A DNA stretch of 20,785 nt from JAWLFY01 sp964462125 (GTDB lineage Bacteria > Planctomycetota > Planctomycetia > Pirellulales > Pirellulaceae). Below, piece by piece: positions 1 through 7,061 of this stretch; positions within the stretch are counted from its first letter, which is position 1, and each line of letters starts with the position of its first letter. The DNA lies in NCBI GenBank assembly GCA_964462125.1, contig CAYWXT010000081.1, positions 1 to 20,785 of the forward strand, read 5' to 3'. A program made the translations under genes and the position numbers. The notes under the pieces are model-generated. The model was given only the letters and a program-made list of their open reading frames with translations, searched no databases and was not told the DNA's origin.

Positions 1-99
1 TCATCCCTCCAAAACCTGCATCCTGGACAGTTGCCACGAAACTCGCGGAAGAGCCCTTTTTTGGCGGTGACCAAGTGCGAGGGCCGCCGTTCCAGCCAG

Positions 100-1560
100 T
101 TATCGGGATCCCGGCGGGGGATTCGGTTCGCCGCTGCTCTCGAATCGTTCGAGCAACCGGTACAGTTTCCTTCGGTGAATCCCCAGAACGCGGGCGGCTT
201 TGGCCTTGTTGCCCCGCTCTCGTGTGAGCACGTCCAACACATGTTCCTTGGCGATGTCGTCCAGACGGTCGCTTGTGGAGATCGGTTCCCCCGCTGAGGC
301 GTCCGGGGCTGTCTCCGTTTCCACCAATGGTTCCGGCTGACCATCTTCCTCTGCATCGTGCCCATCGTGGGGAGAGCCCAGCGAGGGGCTGACCATTTCT
401 CGAGGCAAATCATCGAGGGTGATCTCATGGTGGTCGGCCAGGATCGTCGCTCGCTGGACCACGTTGATCAACTCCCGCACGTTGCCTGGCCAAAAATAGG
501 CATTCATCGCGGCGCGGGCGGCGGGATCGACGTGCCACGGTTTGGGCAGGAAATGATCGATCAAGAGGTCGACATCGCCGGGACGCTCGCGGAGGGGCGG
601 CAGTTGGATCGGCAGCACGTTCACGCGGTAATACAGGTCCTCCCGGAACTTGCCCTCCCGGACCTGCTCTGCCAAGTCGCGGTTGGTCGCCGCAATGATC
701 CGCACGTTGACCGACTGCTCGCGATGCGATCCGATCCGCCGCAATGATCCGTCTTCCAGGACCCGCAACAGTTTCGGCTGCAGCGACAGCGGCAGCTCGC
801 CGAGTTCGTCGATGAACAACGTCCCCCCGTCGGCCACCTCGAACAGCCCCGGTTTATCCGTAGTCGCCCCGGTGAAGGCCCCCTTCACGTGGCCGAACAG
901 CTCGCTCTCGACCAGTTGTTCCGGGAGTGCCGCGCAATTGATCGTCACCAGCGGCTGCCGCGCGAGCTGGCTTTCCTGTTGGATGATTCTGGCCACCACC
1001 TCCTTGCCGGTCCCACTCTCGCCCATGATCAGCACCGGCTTGTCCGTGGGTGCGATCCGCCGGATCAGTTTGCCGATGTCGCGCATCGGGGGGGAGGTGC
1101 CGATCAGCGAAGCCTTGCGGCGGCCGCGCGAGATGATGGTTCGCAGCCGCTCGTTCTCACGCCGCAATCGGCCCCGCTCTCGAGCCAACTCACAGTGATG
1201 CTCCAGATCGCCCAGTGGGCAAGGTTTGGTCAGATAGTCGCTGGCCCCCAGTTTCATGGCCTGCACGGCCGAGGTGATCGTTCCTTCGCCGGTCAGGATG
1301 ATCACTTCCAGATCGAGATTGTCGTCGCCGACCCGCTGCAACAACTCCAGCCCCGACATCCCAGGCATATTCATGTCGAATACCCCGACGTCGAACTGTT
1401 GCTTCTCACACAGACTCAGAGCCTCGGCACCGCTGGCGGCCGCTGCCACACGATGCCCCTTGCGGTCCATCCAACGGGCGCTGGAGTCGCGGAAGTCCTC
1501 GTCATCCTCGACGATCAACAGCGACATCGGCTTTTCATTGACTGTCAACGCGTCGTTCAC
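100..1560 (-). CDS. NtrC-family sigma-54-dependent response regulator (REC-AAA+-Fis HTH)
   Basis: This is a phosphorylation-controlled transcriptional activator of RNA polymerase carrying sigma-54. A receiver domain covers about residues 12-125, with acidic pocket D19/D20, phospho-acceptor D62 in FDMNMPG, T90 and K112. The AAA+ domain (about 152-385) has Walker A GESGTGKE (180-187), the sigma-54 contact loop GAFTGA (227-232), Walker B GGTLFIDE (245-252) and REDLYYRVNV near 306-315. A linker rich in acidic residues and proline follows, then a Fis-type helix-turn-helix (about 432-474). The 486 aa length is normal for the family. The start used is GTG at 1560; an ATG at 1527 (protein starting MSLLIVEDD) is an equally possible start, and neither has a strong ribosome binding site. 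It lies 281 bp downstream of the two kinase genes on the same strand and is their most likely DNA-binding output (inference). Confidence 0.95.
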   Translation of the reverse strand: MNDALTVNEKPMSLLIVEDDEDFRDSSARWMDRKGHRVAAAASGAEALSLCEKQQFDVGVFDMNMPGMSGLELLQRVGDDNLDLEVIILTGEGTITSAVQAMKLGASDYLTKPCPLGDLEHHCELARERGRLRRENERLRTIISRGRRKASLIGTSPPMRDIGKLIRRIAPTDKPVLIMGESGTGKEVVARIIQQESQLARQPLVTINCAALPEQLVESELFGHVKGAFTGATTDKPGLFEVADGGTLFIDELGELPLSLQPKLLRVLEDGSLRRIGSHREQSVNVRIIAATNRDLAEQVREGKFREDLYYRVNVLPIQLPPLRERPGDVDLLIDHFLPKPWHVDPAARAAMNAYFWPGNVRELINVVQRATILADHHEITLDDLPREMVSPSLGSPHDGHDAEEDGQPEPLVETETAPDASAGEPISTSDRLDDIAKEHVLDVLTRERGNKAKAARVLGIHRRKLYRLLERFESSGEPNPPPGSR

Positions 1561-1647
1561 GGGATGTCTCGCAGTGGAGCGATCTTACGCTCGATTTCAG
1601 AGGGAAACTTCATGCCCGGCAAGGCAAGGGAAAGGAATGAAACGAAG

Positions 1648-1664
1648 TGCATCTCGGATGCCAA
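1648..1664 (-). promoter_or_regulatory. candidate sigma-54 promoter of the NtrC-type gene
   Basis: On the minus strand this reads TTGGCATCCGAGATGCA. The invariant GG and GC doublets are correctly spaced (10 nt between them), with TTGGCA and TGCA matching the ends of the consensus YTGGCACGRNNNTTGCW. The predicted transcription start is near 1637, about 77 nt before the GTG start. GG-N10-GC alone is common by chance in high-GC DNA; the extended match is what raises interest. Confidence 0.4.
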
Positions 1665-1670
1665 AGCCCT

Positions 1671-1700
1671 TTCCTGCCACTGCGATCGGATTCCTGCCAC
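1671..1700. repeat. 10-bp direct repeat spaced by 20 bp
   Basis: TTCCTGCCAC occurs at 1671-1680 and again at 1691-1700, start-to-start 20 bp, roughly two helical turns. It lies just upstream of the candidate sigma-54 promoter of the NtrC-type gene. It could be an activator or repressor binding pair; the repeat itself is seen directly, its function is a guess. Confidence 0.45.
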
Positions 1701-1810
1701 CGGAGGCGTGCGAACGTGCACACTTCGCTGCCATGGCGGACCGGCCAAATGCGCAGCATTCGGGGAACGGCCCATGCGCCGCCAGCCGACTGACCGGTTG
1801 CTTCGGTCTC

Positions 1811-1826
1811 ACTGGCTTGTGCCAGT
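1811..1826. repeat. short perfect hairpin after the REC-PAS-kinase gene
   Basis: ACTGGC-TTGT-GCCAGT forms a 6-bp perfect stem, 16 nt past the stop codon of the REC-PAS-kinase gene. GTCTCACTGG occurs at 1806-1815 and again at 1839-1848, the second copy reaching into the stop codon. There is no T-run on either side, so a classical intrinsic terminator is unlikely; a dispersed intergenic palindrome is more plausible. Confidence 0.45.
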
Positions 1827-1841
1827 TTGGGGGGCTCCGTC

Positions 1842-3359
1842 TCACTGGGGTGGTTCCAAGACGCATTTCGTAGCCTCAACGGGGGCGACCGACGGCGGAA
1901 CGTCGGGGAGCTCGATCGTGATCGTCGTCCCCACGTCGAGTTCGCTCGCCGCGGCGATCGCCCCGCCGTGCTCCTGGACGATCCGCTTGCAGATCGCCAT
2001 CCCGAGCCCGGTGCCATGATGTTTGGTGGTGTAGAAGGGCTCGAACAGCCGGCGCGTCGTCTCGGGGCTCATTCCGTATCCCTTGTCCGCGATCCGGACG
2101 ATCTGCCGTGAATCGGTGCCGGAGCCGCGGGCATGGACCGTGACGTGAATGTTGGCTCCCTGCGGGGAGGCGGCGATGGCATTCTCGAACACGTTGGCGA
2201 ACACCTGGCCAAGACGATGGGCGTCGGCTTGGACGGTGGCCAACCCGTTTCGCGTGTCGATCGAGAGTTGATGATCCGGCGAGTCGAATTCGCAGCGGAT
2301 GTCCTCAAAAGTCGTGCGGATCAAGCTCTCCAGGTCGACCGGTTCCAAACGAAGGTTGATCGGGGCGGCGTAATTCTTGACCTCTTCGTAGTTTCGCTGC
2401 AGATCCCCCAAGGATCGCCGGACGCGGCTGACCAGATCGAGCTGCTCGGTTTGTCCCTCGAGGTCGAGTTCCAGCAGGTCGAGACAGCCGCGGGCCCGCT
2501 GCAGCGCATTGCGGCTCTCATGCGCCAGCCCCGTCACCATCTGGCCGATCGCAGCCAACCGCTCGGACTGGACCACTTTCCGTTGCGCCTCATGCAACTC
2601 GGTGCAGTCGATCACCATCCAGATCTCGCGGTAGTCATAGCGATAGCCGGCAATCTGCAGCTCCCGCTGCACGCCATCCTTGTGGTAGATCGGGATGGTG
2701 AACGTTTCCGGGAAGCCCGCGTGATCCATCATCTCGTACCGCGCTTGGCTGACTTCCCGTTGGTCCTGGCACAGCACGCGAAACCAATCGTCGACGGTGA
2801 CGATGTCCTCATTGTCGTATCCGATGTAGGTTTCGACGGCACGGTTGAAAAAGATCCGGTTATGTTGGACGTAGACGGCACCGGCCGGCATGTTTTCGAC
2901 CAGGAACCGCATCCGCCGTTCGCTTTCCTGCAACTCTTTGCGGACGCGATAGAGCTCGGCGATCGAACTGAGCCGGGAGCGGAGGGTATCGGGTTCGATC
3001 GGCTTGATCAGGTAATCGTCGACCCCTTTGCGGATTGCCTGCAGAGTACTTTCCACGTCGGCGTGGCCGGTGATGATCAACACCGATGTATCGGGAGCCC
3101 GCTCGCGGATCTGGTCGTACAGCTCCGACGCATCACCGTCGGGCAACCGCAGGTCGAGCAGGATCGCGAAATACTGATCCAGATCCTCGATTGCCAGTAA
3201 CTCTTGGCCATTGCCTGCCGAATCGACGCTGTAGCCGTCAAGCAACAGCAACCGGCGGATGCTGCGCCGCAGTGCCGGGTCATCATCGACCACCAGGATC
3301 GATAGTCCCTGGTCGCGCGGCGGGACCGGTTGGCGTGAAGCGGTTGGGCTCGCCGTCAT
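1842..3359 (-). CDS. REC-PAS hybrid sensor histidine kinase
   Basis: This is a soluble kinase with an N-terminal receiver, so its activity is probably set by phosphorylation from another kinase. It is 505 aa: receiver about 20-135 (D25/D26, acceptor D69 in LLDLRLPDG, K119), PAS about 148-255, HisKA with H-box LAHESRNALQ (H280 the likely phosphorylated histidine), and HATPase_c about 365-490 with N-box FENAIAAS, G1 DKGYGM and G2 GTGLGMAICKR. No transmembrane segment is seen. The start at 3359 is chosen because the receiver begins soon after it, a GAGGGAG ribosome binding site lies about 10 nt upstream, and the frame upstream overlaps the preceding gene and looks non-coding. Only 4 nt separate it from the REC-REC stop, so co-translation is likely. 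Confidence 0.93.
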   Translation of the reverse strand: MTASPTASRQPVPPRDQGLSILVVDDDPALRRSIRRLLLLDGYSVDSAGNGQELLAIEDLDQYFAILLDLRLPDGDASELYDQIRERAPDTSVLIITGHADVESTLQAIRKGVDDYLIKPIEPDTLRSRLSSIAELYRVRKELQESERRMRFLVENMPAGAVYVQHNRIFFNRAVETYIGYDNEDIVTVDDWFRVLCQDQREVSQARYEMMDHAGFPETFTIPIYHKDGVQRELQIAGYRYDYREIWMVIDCTELHEAQRKVVQSERLAAIGQMVTGLAHESRNALQRARGCLDLLELDLEGQTEQLDLVSRVRRSLGDLQRNYEEVKNYAAPINLRLEPVDLESLIRTTFEDIRCEFDSPDHQLSIDTRNGLATVQADAHRLGQVFANVFENAIAASPQGANIHVTVHARGSGTDSRQIVRIADKGYGMSPETTRRLFEPFYTTKHHGTGLGMAICKRIVQEHGGAIAAASELDVGTTITIELPDVPPSVAPVEATKCVLEPPQ

Positions 3360-3363
3360 CCGA

Positions 3364-4116
3364 CTACTCGTCTCCCTCGGTACGGCCACCGGAATCGGCA
3401 GTGGTCTGCCCCAAGTGACCCAGCAACGTCTCCATGTCCAACGGCTTGGACATCCAGGTGGCACGGCTGGCGATCAGCTCGGGGTTGGCCAATTCGCGCC
3501 AATCGGCTTTCCCGCTCATCAGAACAAACGGCTGAACATTGCCTGAACGCGACACCTCACAGAGCAATTCGTAGCCGAAGCCATCCCCCAACACCACATC
3601 AGCAATCACCACCCGATCGGGCCGACGCCGGAGTTCACGCATCGCCTCCGCCAGCGTCGTCACCCCCTTGGTCTCGATCCCCCGCTGTGCCAGGGCCCGT
3701 TTGAGCGAGGCAAGTAGTTGTTCGTCGTCATCGACAATCAACACCGGTGCGGTACGGAGGGCTTCGCTGACCGTTTCGCTCAGAACATTCACGTCGAGGG
3801 GCTTGGACATCACGGTCAGCACGCCGCGGTCCGTCGCGTCTTGAATGACGGACTGCCCTGAGTGGGCGGTCATCAGCACACCGGTGACCGCCGGATGACG
3901 CTCGCGAATCTGATGAAACGTCTCCACGCCATCGATCCCCGGCATTCGGATATCGAGGATCAGCAAGTGCGGCTGAAAGCTGTCTGCCCGTTCCACGGCC
4001 GAGAGACCATCGAACGCCGTCTCGACCTCGTAACCGTGGGTGCGCAGGATTCGCGCGAGCGAGCGGCAAATGGCTTGGTCGTCATCGACAATCATCACAC
4101 GGTGTTGTTCCGGCAT
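3364..4116 (-). CDS. tandem receiver protein (REC-REC) without output domain
   Basis: This 250 aa protein is made of two CheY-like receivers and nothing else. Receiver 1 (about 5-120) has D11-D13, acceptor D55 in LILDIRMPG, T83 and K105. Receiver 2 (about 123-238) has VLIVDDDE, acceptor D163 in IADVVLGDG, S191 and K214. Both keep the residues needed for phosphorylation. With no DNA-binding or enzymatic domain, it probably relays or buffers phosphate between the two kinases encoded on either side, or binds a partner protein (inference). The ATG at 4116 is preceded by GAAGGAAG at suitable spacing. The gene starts 15 nt after the stop of the upstream PAS kinase and ends 4 nt before the REC-PAS-kinase start, so all three are probably one transcript. 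Confidence 0.93.
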   Translation of the reverse strand: MPEQHRVMIVDDDQAICRSLARILRTHGYEVETAFDGLSAVERADSFQPHLLILDIRMPGIDGVETFHQIRERHPAVTGVLMTAHSGQSVIQDATDRGVLTVMSKPLDVNVLSETVSEALRTAPVLIVDDDEQLLASLKRALAQRGIETKGVTTLAEAMRELRRRPDRVVIADVVLGDGFGYELLCEVSRSGNVQPFVLMSGKADWRELANPELIASRATWMSKPLDMETLLGHLGQTTADSGGRTEGDE

Positions 4117-4131
4117 GCGCTTCCTTCGGCA

Positions 4132-5268
4132 TCAACGCAATTCGTCTTGCTTTCTCAAGCTTTCATTATCGCGATCTTCGTTGCCGCTGGGGAGTGCTTG
4201 CGGCAGTTCCAACCGGAAACAGGCACCTCCGCCCTCCCGCTGCGACGCCGTTAAGTCTCCGCCATGCCGTTGAGCATACCGACGGGAGACGGCCAACCCC
4301 AAACCGATGCCACTGGAGCGGGTGGTGTACAGCGGCTCAAAAACGCGATCGAGTTCCTCCGCGGGAATCCCCGGCCCGCGATCGGCAACCTCGATAACGA
4401 AGCGATCCGCTTGCCGACCGGCGGTCACATCGATCTGGCCTTCCGAGCCCATCGCCTGGCTTGCGTTCTTTAGCAAGTTCGTCAAGATTCGTTGGACTTG
4501 ATCGCGATCGACCTTCATCGCCATCGCCTCGGGAATTTCGGGACAAGCCACCTGCACCCCGGTGGGTAAAGCGGCGTCGCGGAGTGCGACCGCAACGATC
4601 TCCCTCAACGGCGTTTCGACGGTATGCACGGGAGCCTCGCGGGTGTAGTCGAGCAACTCCGTGACAATGCGGTTCGCTTTCCCCACCGCCTGCTCGATCT
4701 CCTCGACGCACTCGGCCCCGTCCGGGCCCAGTTGATTCATGAACTGGCGGAGGAAAAAAATGTCGTTGCTGATCACACACAAAGGGGTGCGGATCTCGTG
4801 GGCAACGCCCCCTGCCAACTGGCCGAGCAGGGCCAGTCGCTCCAGACGGTGCCGCGCCTCCCGCTCCTGCTCTGCGCGGCGACGGTCCGTGGCGTCCATC
4901 ACATTGGCGAGCACCAGCGGACCGCGGGTGGTTTCGATCGGATGCAAACTGATATCGACCTGGACCTCGCTGCCGTCCTTGCGGACGCCGCACAAATTCC
5001 GTCCCAAAGCCATTGAACGCGGCTCGGGACACTCCGCGTAGCGGGCCCGGTGGCCCGCGTGGGCTTCGCGGTCGCACTCGGGAACCAAAACCTCCACCGG
5101 TTGACCGACCAACTCCTCGGCCAAATACCCGAAGATCACCTGGGCCGCACGGTTCACCAACACAATTGTCCCGTCCCGGTCGGTGATGATCATCCCCGAG
5201 GGTGAGGCGTCGATTGTGAGTCGAAACAACCCTTCGTCCGCAAAGAAGGAATCGATGGAGGTGGTCAT
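4132..5268 (-). CDS. PAS-domain sensor histidine kinase
   Basis: This 378 aa cytoplasmic kinase senses through one PAS domain (about 13-125) and has no transmembrane segment. The HisKA region carries VAHEIRTPL with H157 as the expected phosphorylated residue. The HATPase_c domain (about 245-358) shows N-box NLLKNAS, G1 DRGPGI and G2 GIGLGLAVSRR. It is the first gene of the minus-strand signalling set and is followed after 15 nt by the REC-REC gene. The nature of the signal is unknown; PAS domains in soluble kinases often respond to redox state, oxygen or small ligands (family knowledge, not shown here). No clear Shine-Dalgarno sequence precedes the ATG at 5268. The gene diverges from the BON-domain gene across a 143 bp region. 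Confidence 0.93.
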   Translation of the reverse strand: MTTSIDSFFADEGLFRLTIDASPSGMIITDRDGTIVLVNRAAQVIFGYLAEELVGQPVEVLVPECDREAHAGHRARYAECPEPRSMALGRNLCGVRKDGSEVQVDISLHPIETTRGPLVLANVMDATDRRRAEQEREARHRLERLALLGQLAGGVAHEIRTPLCVISNDIFFLRQFMNQLGPDGAECVEEIEQAVGKANRIVTELLDYTREAPVHTVETPLREIVAVALRDAALPTGVQVACPEIPEAMAMKVDRDQVQRILTNLLKNASQAMGSEGQIDVTAGRQADRFVIEVADRGPGIPAEELDRVFEPLYTTRSSGIGLGLAVSRRYAQRHGGDLTASQREGGGACFRLELPQALPSGNEDRDNESLRKQDELR

Positions 5269-5335
5269 GGTGCGGGTCGGCGGGAAGGCGGGTGGTCAGG
5301 TCGGCGACAACGCAGAATCAATGATCGGTTTCGGT

Positions 5336-5352
5336 TGGGCATGAAATTCGCA
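5336..5352 (+). promoter_or_regulatory. candidate sigma-54 promoter of the BON-domain gene
   Basis: Reads TGGGCATGAAATTCGCA. The GG (5338-5339) and GC (5350-5351) are exactly 12 bp apart as in sigma-54 promoters, and GGCA, G and T positions also match the consensus, but the -12 box is TCGC rather than TTGC. Predicted start is about 5363, leaving a leader of about 49 nt. Confidence 0.35.
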
Positions 5353-5372
5353 TCCGTGTGATCTTTGCGAAT
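5346..5372. promoter_or_regulatory. inverted repeat in the kinase/BON divergent region
   Basis: ATTCGCA (5346-5352) and TGCGAAT (5366-5372) form a perfect 7-bp inverted repeat with a 13-nt spacer. It overlaps the -12 side of the candidate promoter and spans the predicted transcription start, as an operator would. Function is unproven. Confidence 0.4.
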
Positions 5373-5411
5373 GATTCGATTTGGACGCTAACGCCCTGGT
5401 GGACTGTTCCC

Positions 5412-5732
5412 ATGTCTCGCTCCTCGCTCCCGGTTGCTGATCCCTCCCCAGCAATCATGGTCCACCCGGCCGACCGAACAGCCACCGCCTTGCAAGGTGA
5501 CGATTGGCTGGTGGAACGGATCCGCCGGGAACTCTGCCGGACCGGCCACGGCGATCTGTATTGCATCGCTGTCATGGCCAACCGGCAGTGGGTCGAATTG
5601 GACGGTCACGTGCCAACGTTCTACCTGAAACAAGTGGCCCAGGAAGTCGTTCGCCGGATCGCGCCGGCCCATCAGATCCACAATCAACTCCGCGTCGGCG
5701 CCGCGCCGCCAGGTCGCGGGAAGCCACGGTAA
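5412..5732 (+). CDS. small BON-domain protein
   Basis: A 106 aa protein with one BON-like fold at about residues 31-97: an amphipathic helix (DDWLVERIRREL), a strand-turn-strand with VELDGHVPTFYLK, a second helix (QVAQEVVRRI) and a closing QLRV strand. BON domains are associated with phospholipid or envelope binding and occur in stress proteins, but no signal peptide is seen here, so this copy appears cytoplasmic. The ATG at 5412 is preferred: GGTGGA lies about 9 nt upstream. An ATG at 5457 is a later alternative. The gene sits between the divergent kinase operon and the convergent tandem USP gene (16 nt between stops), so a role in the same stress response is likely (inference). Confidence 0.75.
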   Translation: MSRSSLPVADPSPAIMVHPADRTATALQGDDWLVERIRRELCRTGHGDLYCIAVMANRQWVELDGHVPTFYLKQVAQEVVRRIAPAHQIHNQLRVGAAPPGRGKPR

Positions 5733-5748
5733 GAAACGACCGCCGTGA

Positions 5749-6636
5749 TCACTTTGCCGAGCGGCTCGATCTCCGACGTGAGATCCACACCGAACAGGGG
5801 ACGTGCCGGAGCACGTATCGCGAAACGCTGCCGAGTAAGGCCTTGGAAAGTCCCCCGAATCCGGTGTCCCCGACGATGACCAGGTCGCACGTTTGCGATT
5901 CGGCGTGCTTCACGATCCCTTCTCCGATGTGATCGCTTTCAATCAGCCGTGACTCCACCTCAGGGGCAACGCTCGAAAGCTGTTTAGCGGCCTCGGTGAC
6001 CGACCGGGTCGCTTCGTCCTTGATCTCCTTCGGTTCGATCACCACCTCGTTCATGAACGCTGAGATGAACGAGACTACGGTCACGATTTCAAACGTCGAC
6101 TGCCCCCCCCAGCGAAACTCAGCGATCTCCTCGATCGCCCCTTGCGAGGGAGCCGAATCATCGTAGGCGAAGACTGTGTGCAAGGGCCGGTCGGGATCGG
6201 TGCGAAGACCGGTCGGGCGAACGACCAGCACCGAGCAGGAGGCGTGGGTGGCCACATAGTCGCTGGTGCTGCCGAGCAGGATCCGGTCGACCGTCGAGTG
6301 CCCCTTGGCACCGACCACGATTAACTCCGCTCCGCGCTCCCTGGCCACCTCCAGGATCGTCTCCCCCACGTGACCTTCGCGGACGATATGCTCCACGGTC
6401 GCGTCGGCCCCCTCGAACATCTGAGAAACTTCGTCAAACGTCCGCGCCGCGAACGCTTTCTCGCTCTCGATACTATCCGCCATCCAATCCTTCGTGGCGC
6501 GGACGCTCGGAACATACGGAACGTGGATCACCGTCAAAACCGCCAGCTCGAGCGACTTTTCGTGCGGCAGCCTGGCCAATAACCACGCCGCCTCCGCGGC
6601 ATGGCTCGAACCGTCCGTCGCCAACAATACCTTCAT
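5749..6636 (-). CDS. tandem universal stress protein (two UspA domains)
   Basis: This 295 aa protein carries two UspA domains in one chain. Domain 1 (about 1-141) begins MKVLLATDGS and has the nucleotide-binding signature G-2x-G-9x-G-S at G109, G112, G122-S123, followed by CSVLVVR. Domain 2 (about 152-287) repeats it at G256, G259, G269-S270, followed by CSVWISR. Both therefore look capable of binding ATP, as in Mycobacterium Rv2623-type tandem USPs. Such proteins help cells survive starvation, hypoxia or growth arrest. It is convergent with the BON gene and diverges from a second USP gene across 425 bp. A good sigma-54-like promoter lies about 100 nt upstream, which suggests control by the NtrC-type activator encoded nearby (inference). 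Confidence 0.93.
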   Translation of the reverse strand: MKVLLATDGSSHAAEAAWLLARLPHEKSLELAVLTVIHVPYVPSVRATKDWMADSIESEKAFAARTFDEVSQMFEGADATVEHIVREGHVGETILEVARERGAELIVVGAKGHSTVDRILLGSTSDYVATHASCSVLVVRPTGLRTDPDRPLHTVFAYDDSAPSQGAIEEIAEFRWGGQSTFEIVTVVSFISAFMNEVVIEPKEIKDEATRSVTEAAKQLSSVAPEVESRLIESDHIGEGIVKHAESQTCDLVIVGDTGFGGLSKALLGSVSRYVLRHVPCSVWISRRRSSRSAK

Positions 6637-6737
6637 CGTGAAAGACTCCTGGGATATGGATCATTCGCCCCGATTGATCGTTCGCCCGTTCGCGACACTG
6701 GGAACCGAACGTCGCACGAACCAATCGTCGGATCGAA

Positions 6738-6754
6738 CGCAAACCGGGTGCCGG
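6738..6754 (-). promoter_or_regulatory. candidate sigma-54 promoter of the tandem USP gene
   Basis: On the minus strand this contains GGCAC-N5-TTGC, the canonical sigma-54 core except that the leading T is C. The GG doublet is at 6751-6752 and the GC at 6739-6740 on the plus-strand scale. Predicted transcription start is near 6727, about 90 nt before the ATG at 6636. This is the best of the three sigma-54-like sites in the window. Confidence 0.5.
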
Positions 6755-6844
6755 AGCGTCGAAAGGATGAACGCCGGCGCCGCGATCCGATCGACCGCGG
6801 GCATTATCGCACAGACCGTGCCCGCCGTGCACAGGCCAGCGGTG

Positions 6845-6876
6845 TCGGGAGCCACGGATTCGGGAGATCTCCCCCG
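6845..6876. promoter_or_regulatory. palindromic candidate enhancer/operator
   Basis: GGGAGATCTCCC at 6862-6873 is a perfect 12-bp palindrome. TCGGGAG occurs at 6845-6851 and 6860-6866, and the inverse CCCGA follows the palindrome. It lies about 135-145 bp upstream of the predicted start of the tandem USP gene, a usual distance for enhancer-binding activators. The same motif was not seen upstream of the BON or NtrC-type genes, which weakens the case. Confidence 0.35.
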
Positions 6877-6958
6877 ACGGCCCCCTCCGCGGTCGCCTCG
6901 TCGTTTTCACCTGCCGGATGGAGTAGATTCAGGGGCGTGCGGCGTCGTAAGGGGCGAC

Positions 6959-7057
6959 CGCTTGTATGATGCCCGCACGTGCGAGCAACGCCCGCGCGGT
7001 CGACAGGCTGGCAGCCTGTGCTACGCTTGAATGACGCCCGCTCTTGCGAGGAACCCC
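6959..7057. repeat. imperfect 34-bp direct repeats flanking a hairpin
   Basis: Segments 6959-6992 and 7024-7057 both begin CGCTTG and match at about 28 of 34 positions (for example GCCCGCACGTGCGAG versus GCCCGCTCTTGCGAG). Between them ACAGGCT-GGC-AGCCTGT (7003-7019) forms a 7-bp stem with a 3-nt loop, followed by GTGCTAC. It resembles REP-like palindromes scattered between planctomycete genes (from memory, not searched). The right copy runs into the ribosome binding site of the next gene. Confidence 0.55.
7047..7052 (+). promoter_or_regulatory. ribosome binding site fixing the USP start
   Basis: GAGGAA ends 9 nt before the ATG at 7062. This favours that ATG over an in-frame TTG at 7044, which would put the site inside the gene. 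Confidence 0.6.
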
Positions 7058-7061
7058 TTCC

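Larger units (their letters stand above)
6637..7061. other. 425-bp divergent intergenic region between the two USP genes
   Basis: No convincing gene was found here. The stretch holds a candidate sigma-54 promoter for the leftward USP gene (6738-6754), a GGGAGATCTCCC palindrome (6862-6873) and a hairpin flanked by two imperfect 34-bp direct repeats (6959-7057). The rightward USP gene has a good ribosome binding site, but no recognisable sigma-70 or sigma-54 promoter was seen for it. Confidence 0.7.

Noticed and set aside
1..99. Minus-strand ATG at position 4 preceded by GGAGG, possible next gene
   Set aside because: Spacing between GGAGG and ATG is only 1 nt and nothing of the gene is inside the window.
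1557..1775. 72-codon minus-strand frame ending in a GTGA overlap with the NtrC-type gene start
   Set aside because: No recognisable domain, arginine/proline-rich composition typical of shadow frames, no ribosome binding site; the overlap is probably chance.
889..2019. 376-codon plus-strand frame
   Set aside because: Antisense to the NtrC-type gene with no domain of its own.
2133..3200. 355-codon plus-strand frame
   Set aside because: It lies antisense to the REC-PAS-kinase, which has full domain motifs; long antisense frames are expected in GC-rich DNA.
4337..5077. 246-codon arginine/glycine-rich minus-strand frame
   Set aside because: Same-strand shadow of the PAS-kinase in another frame; no motif.
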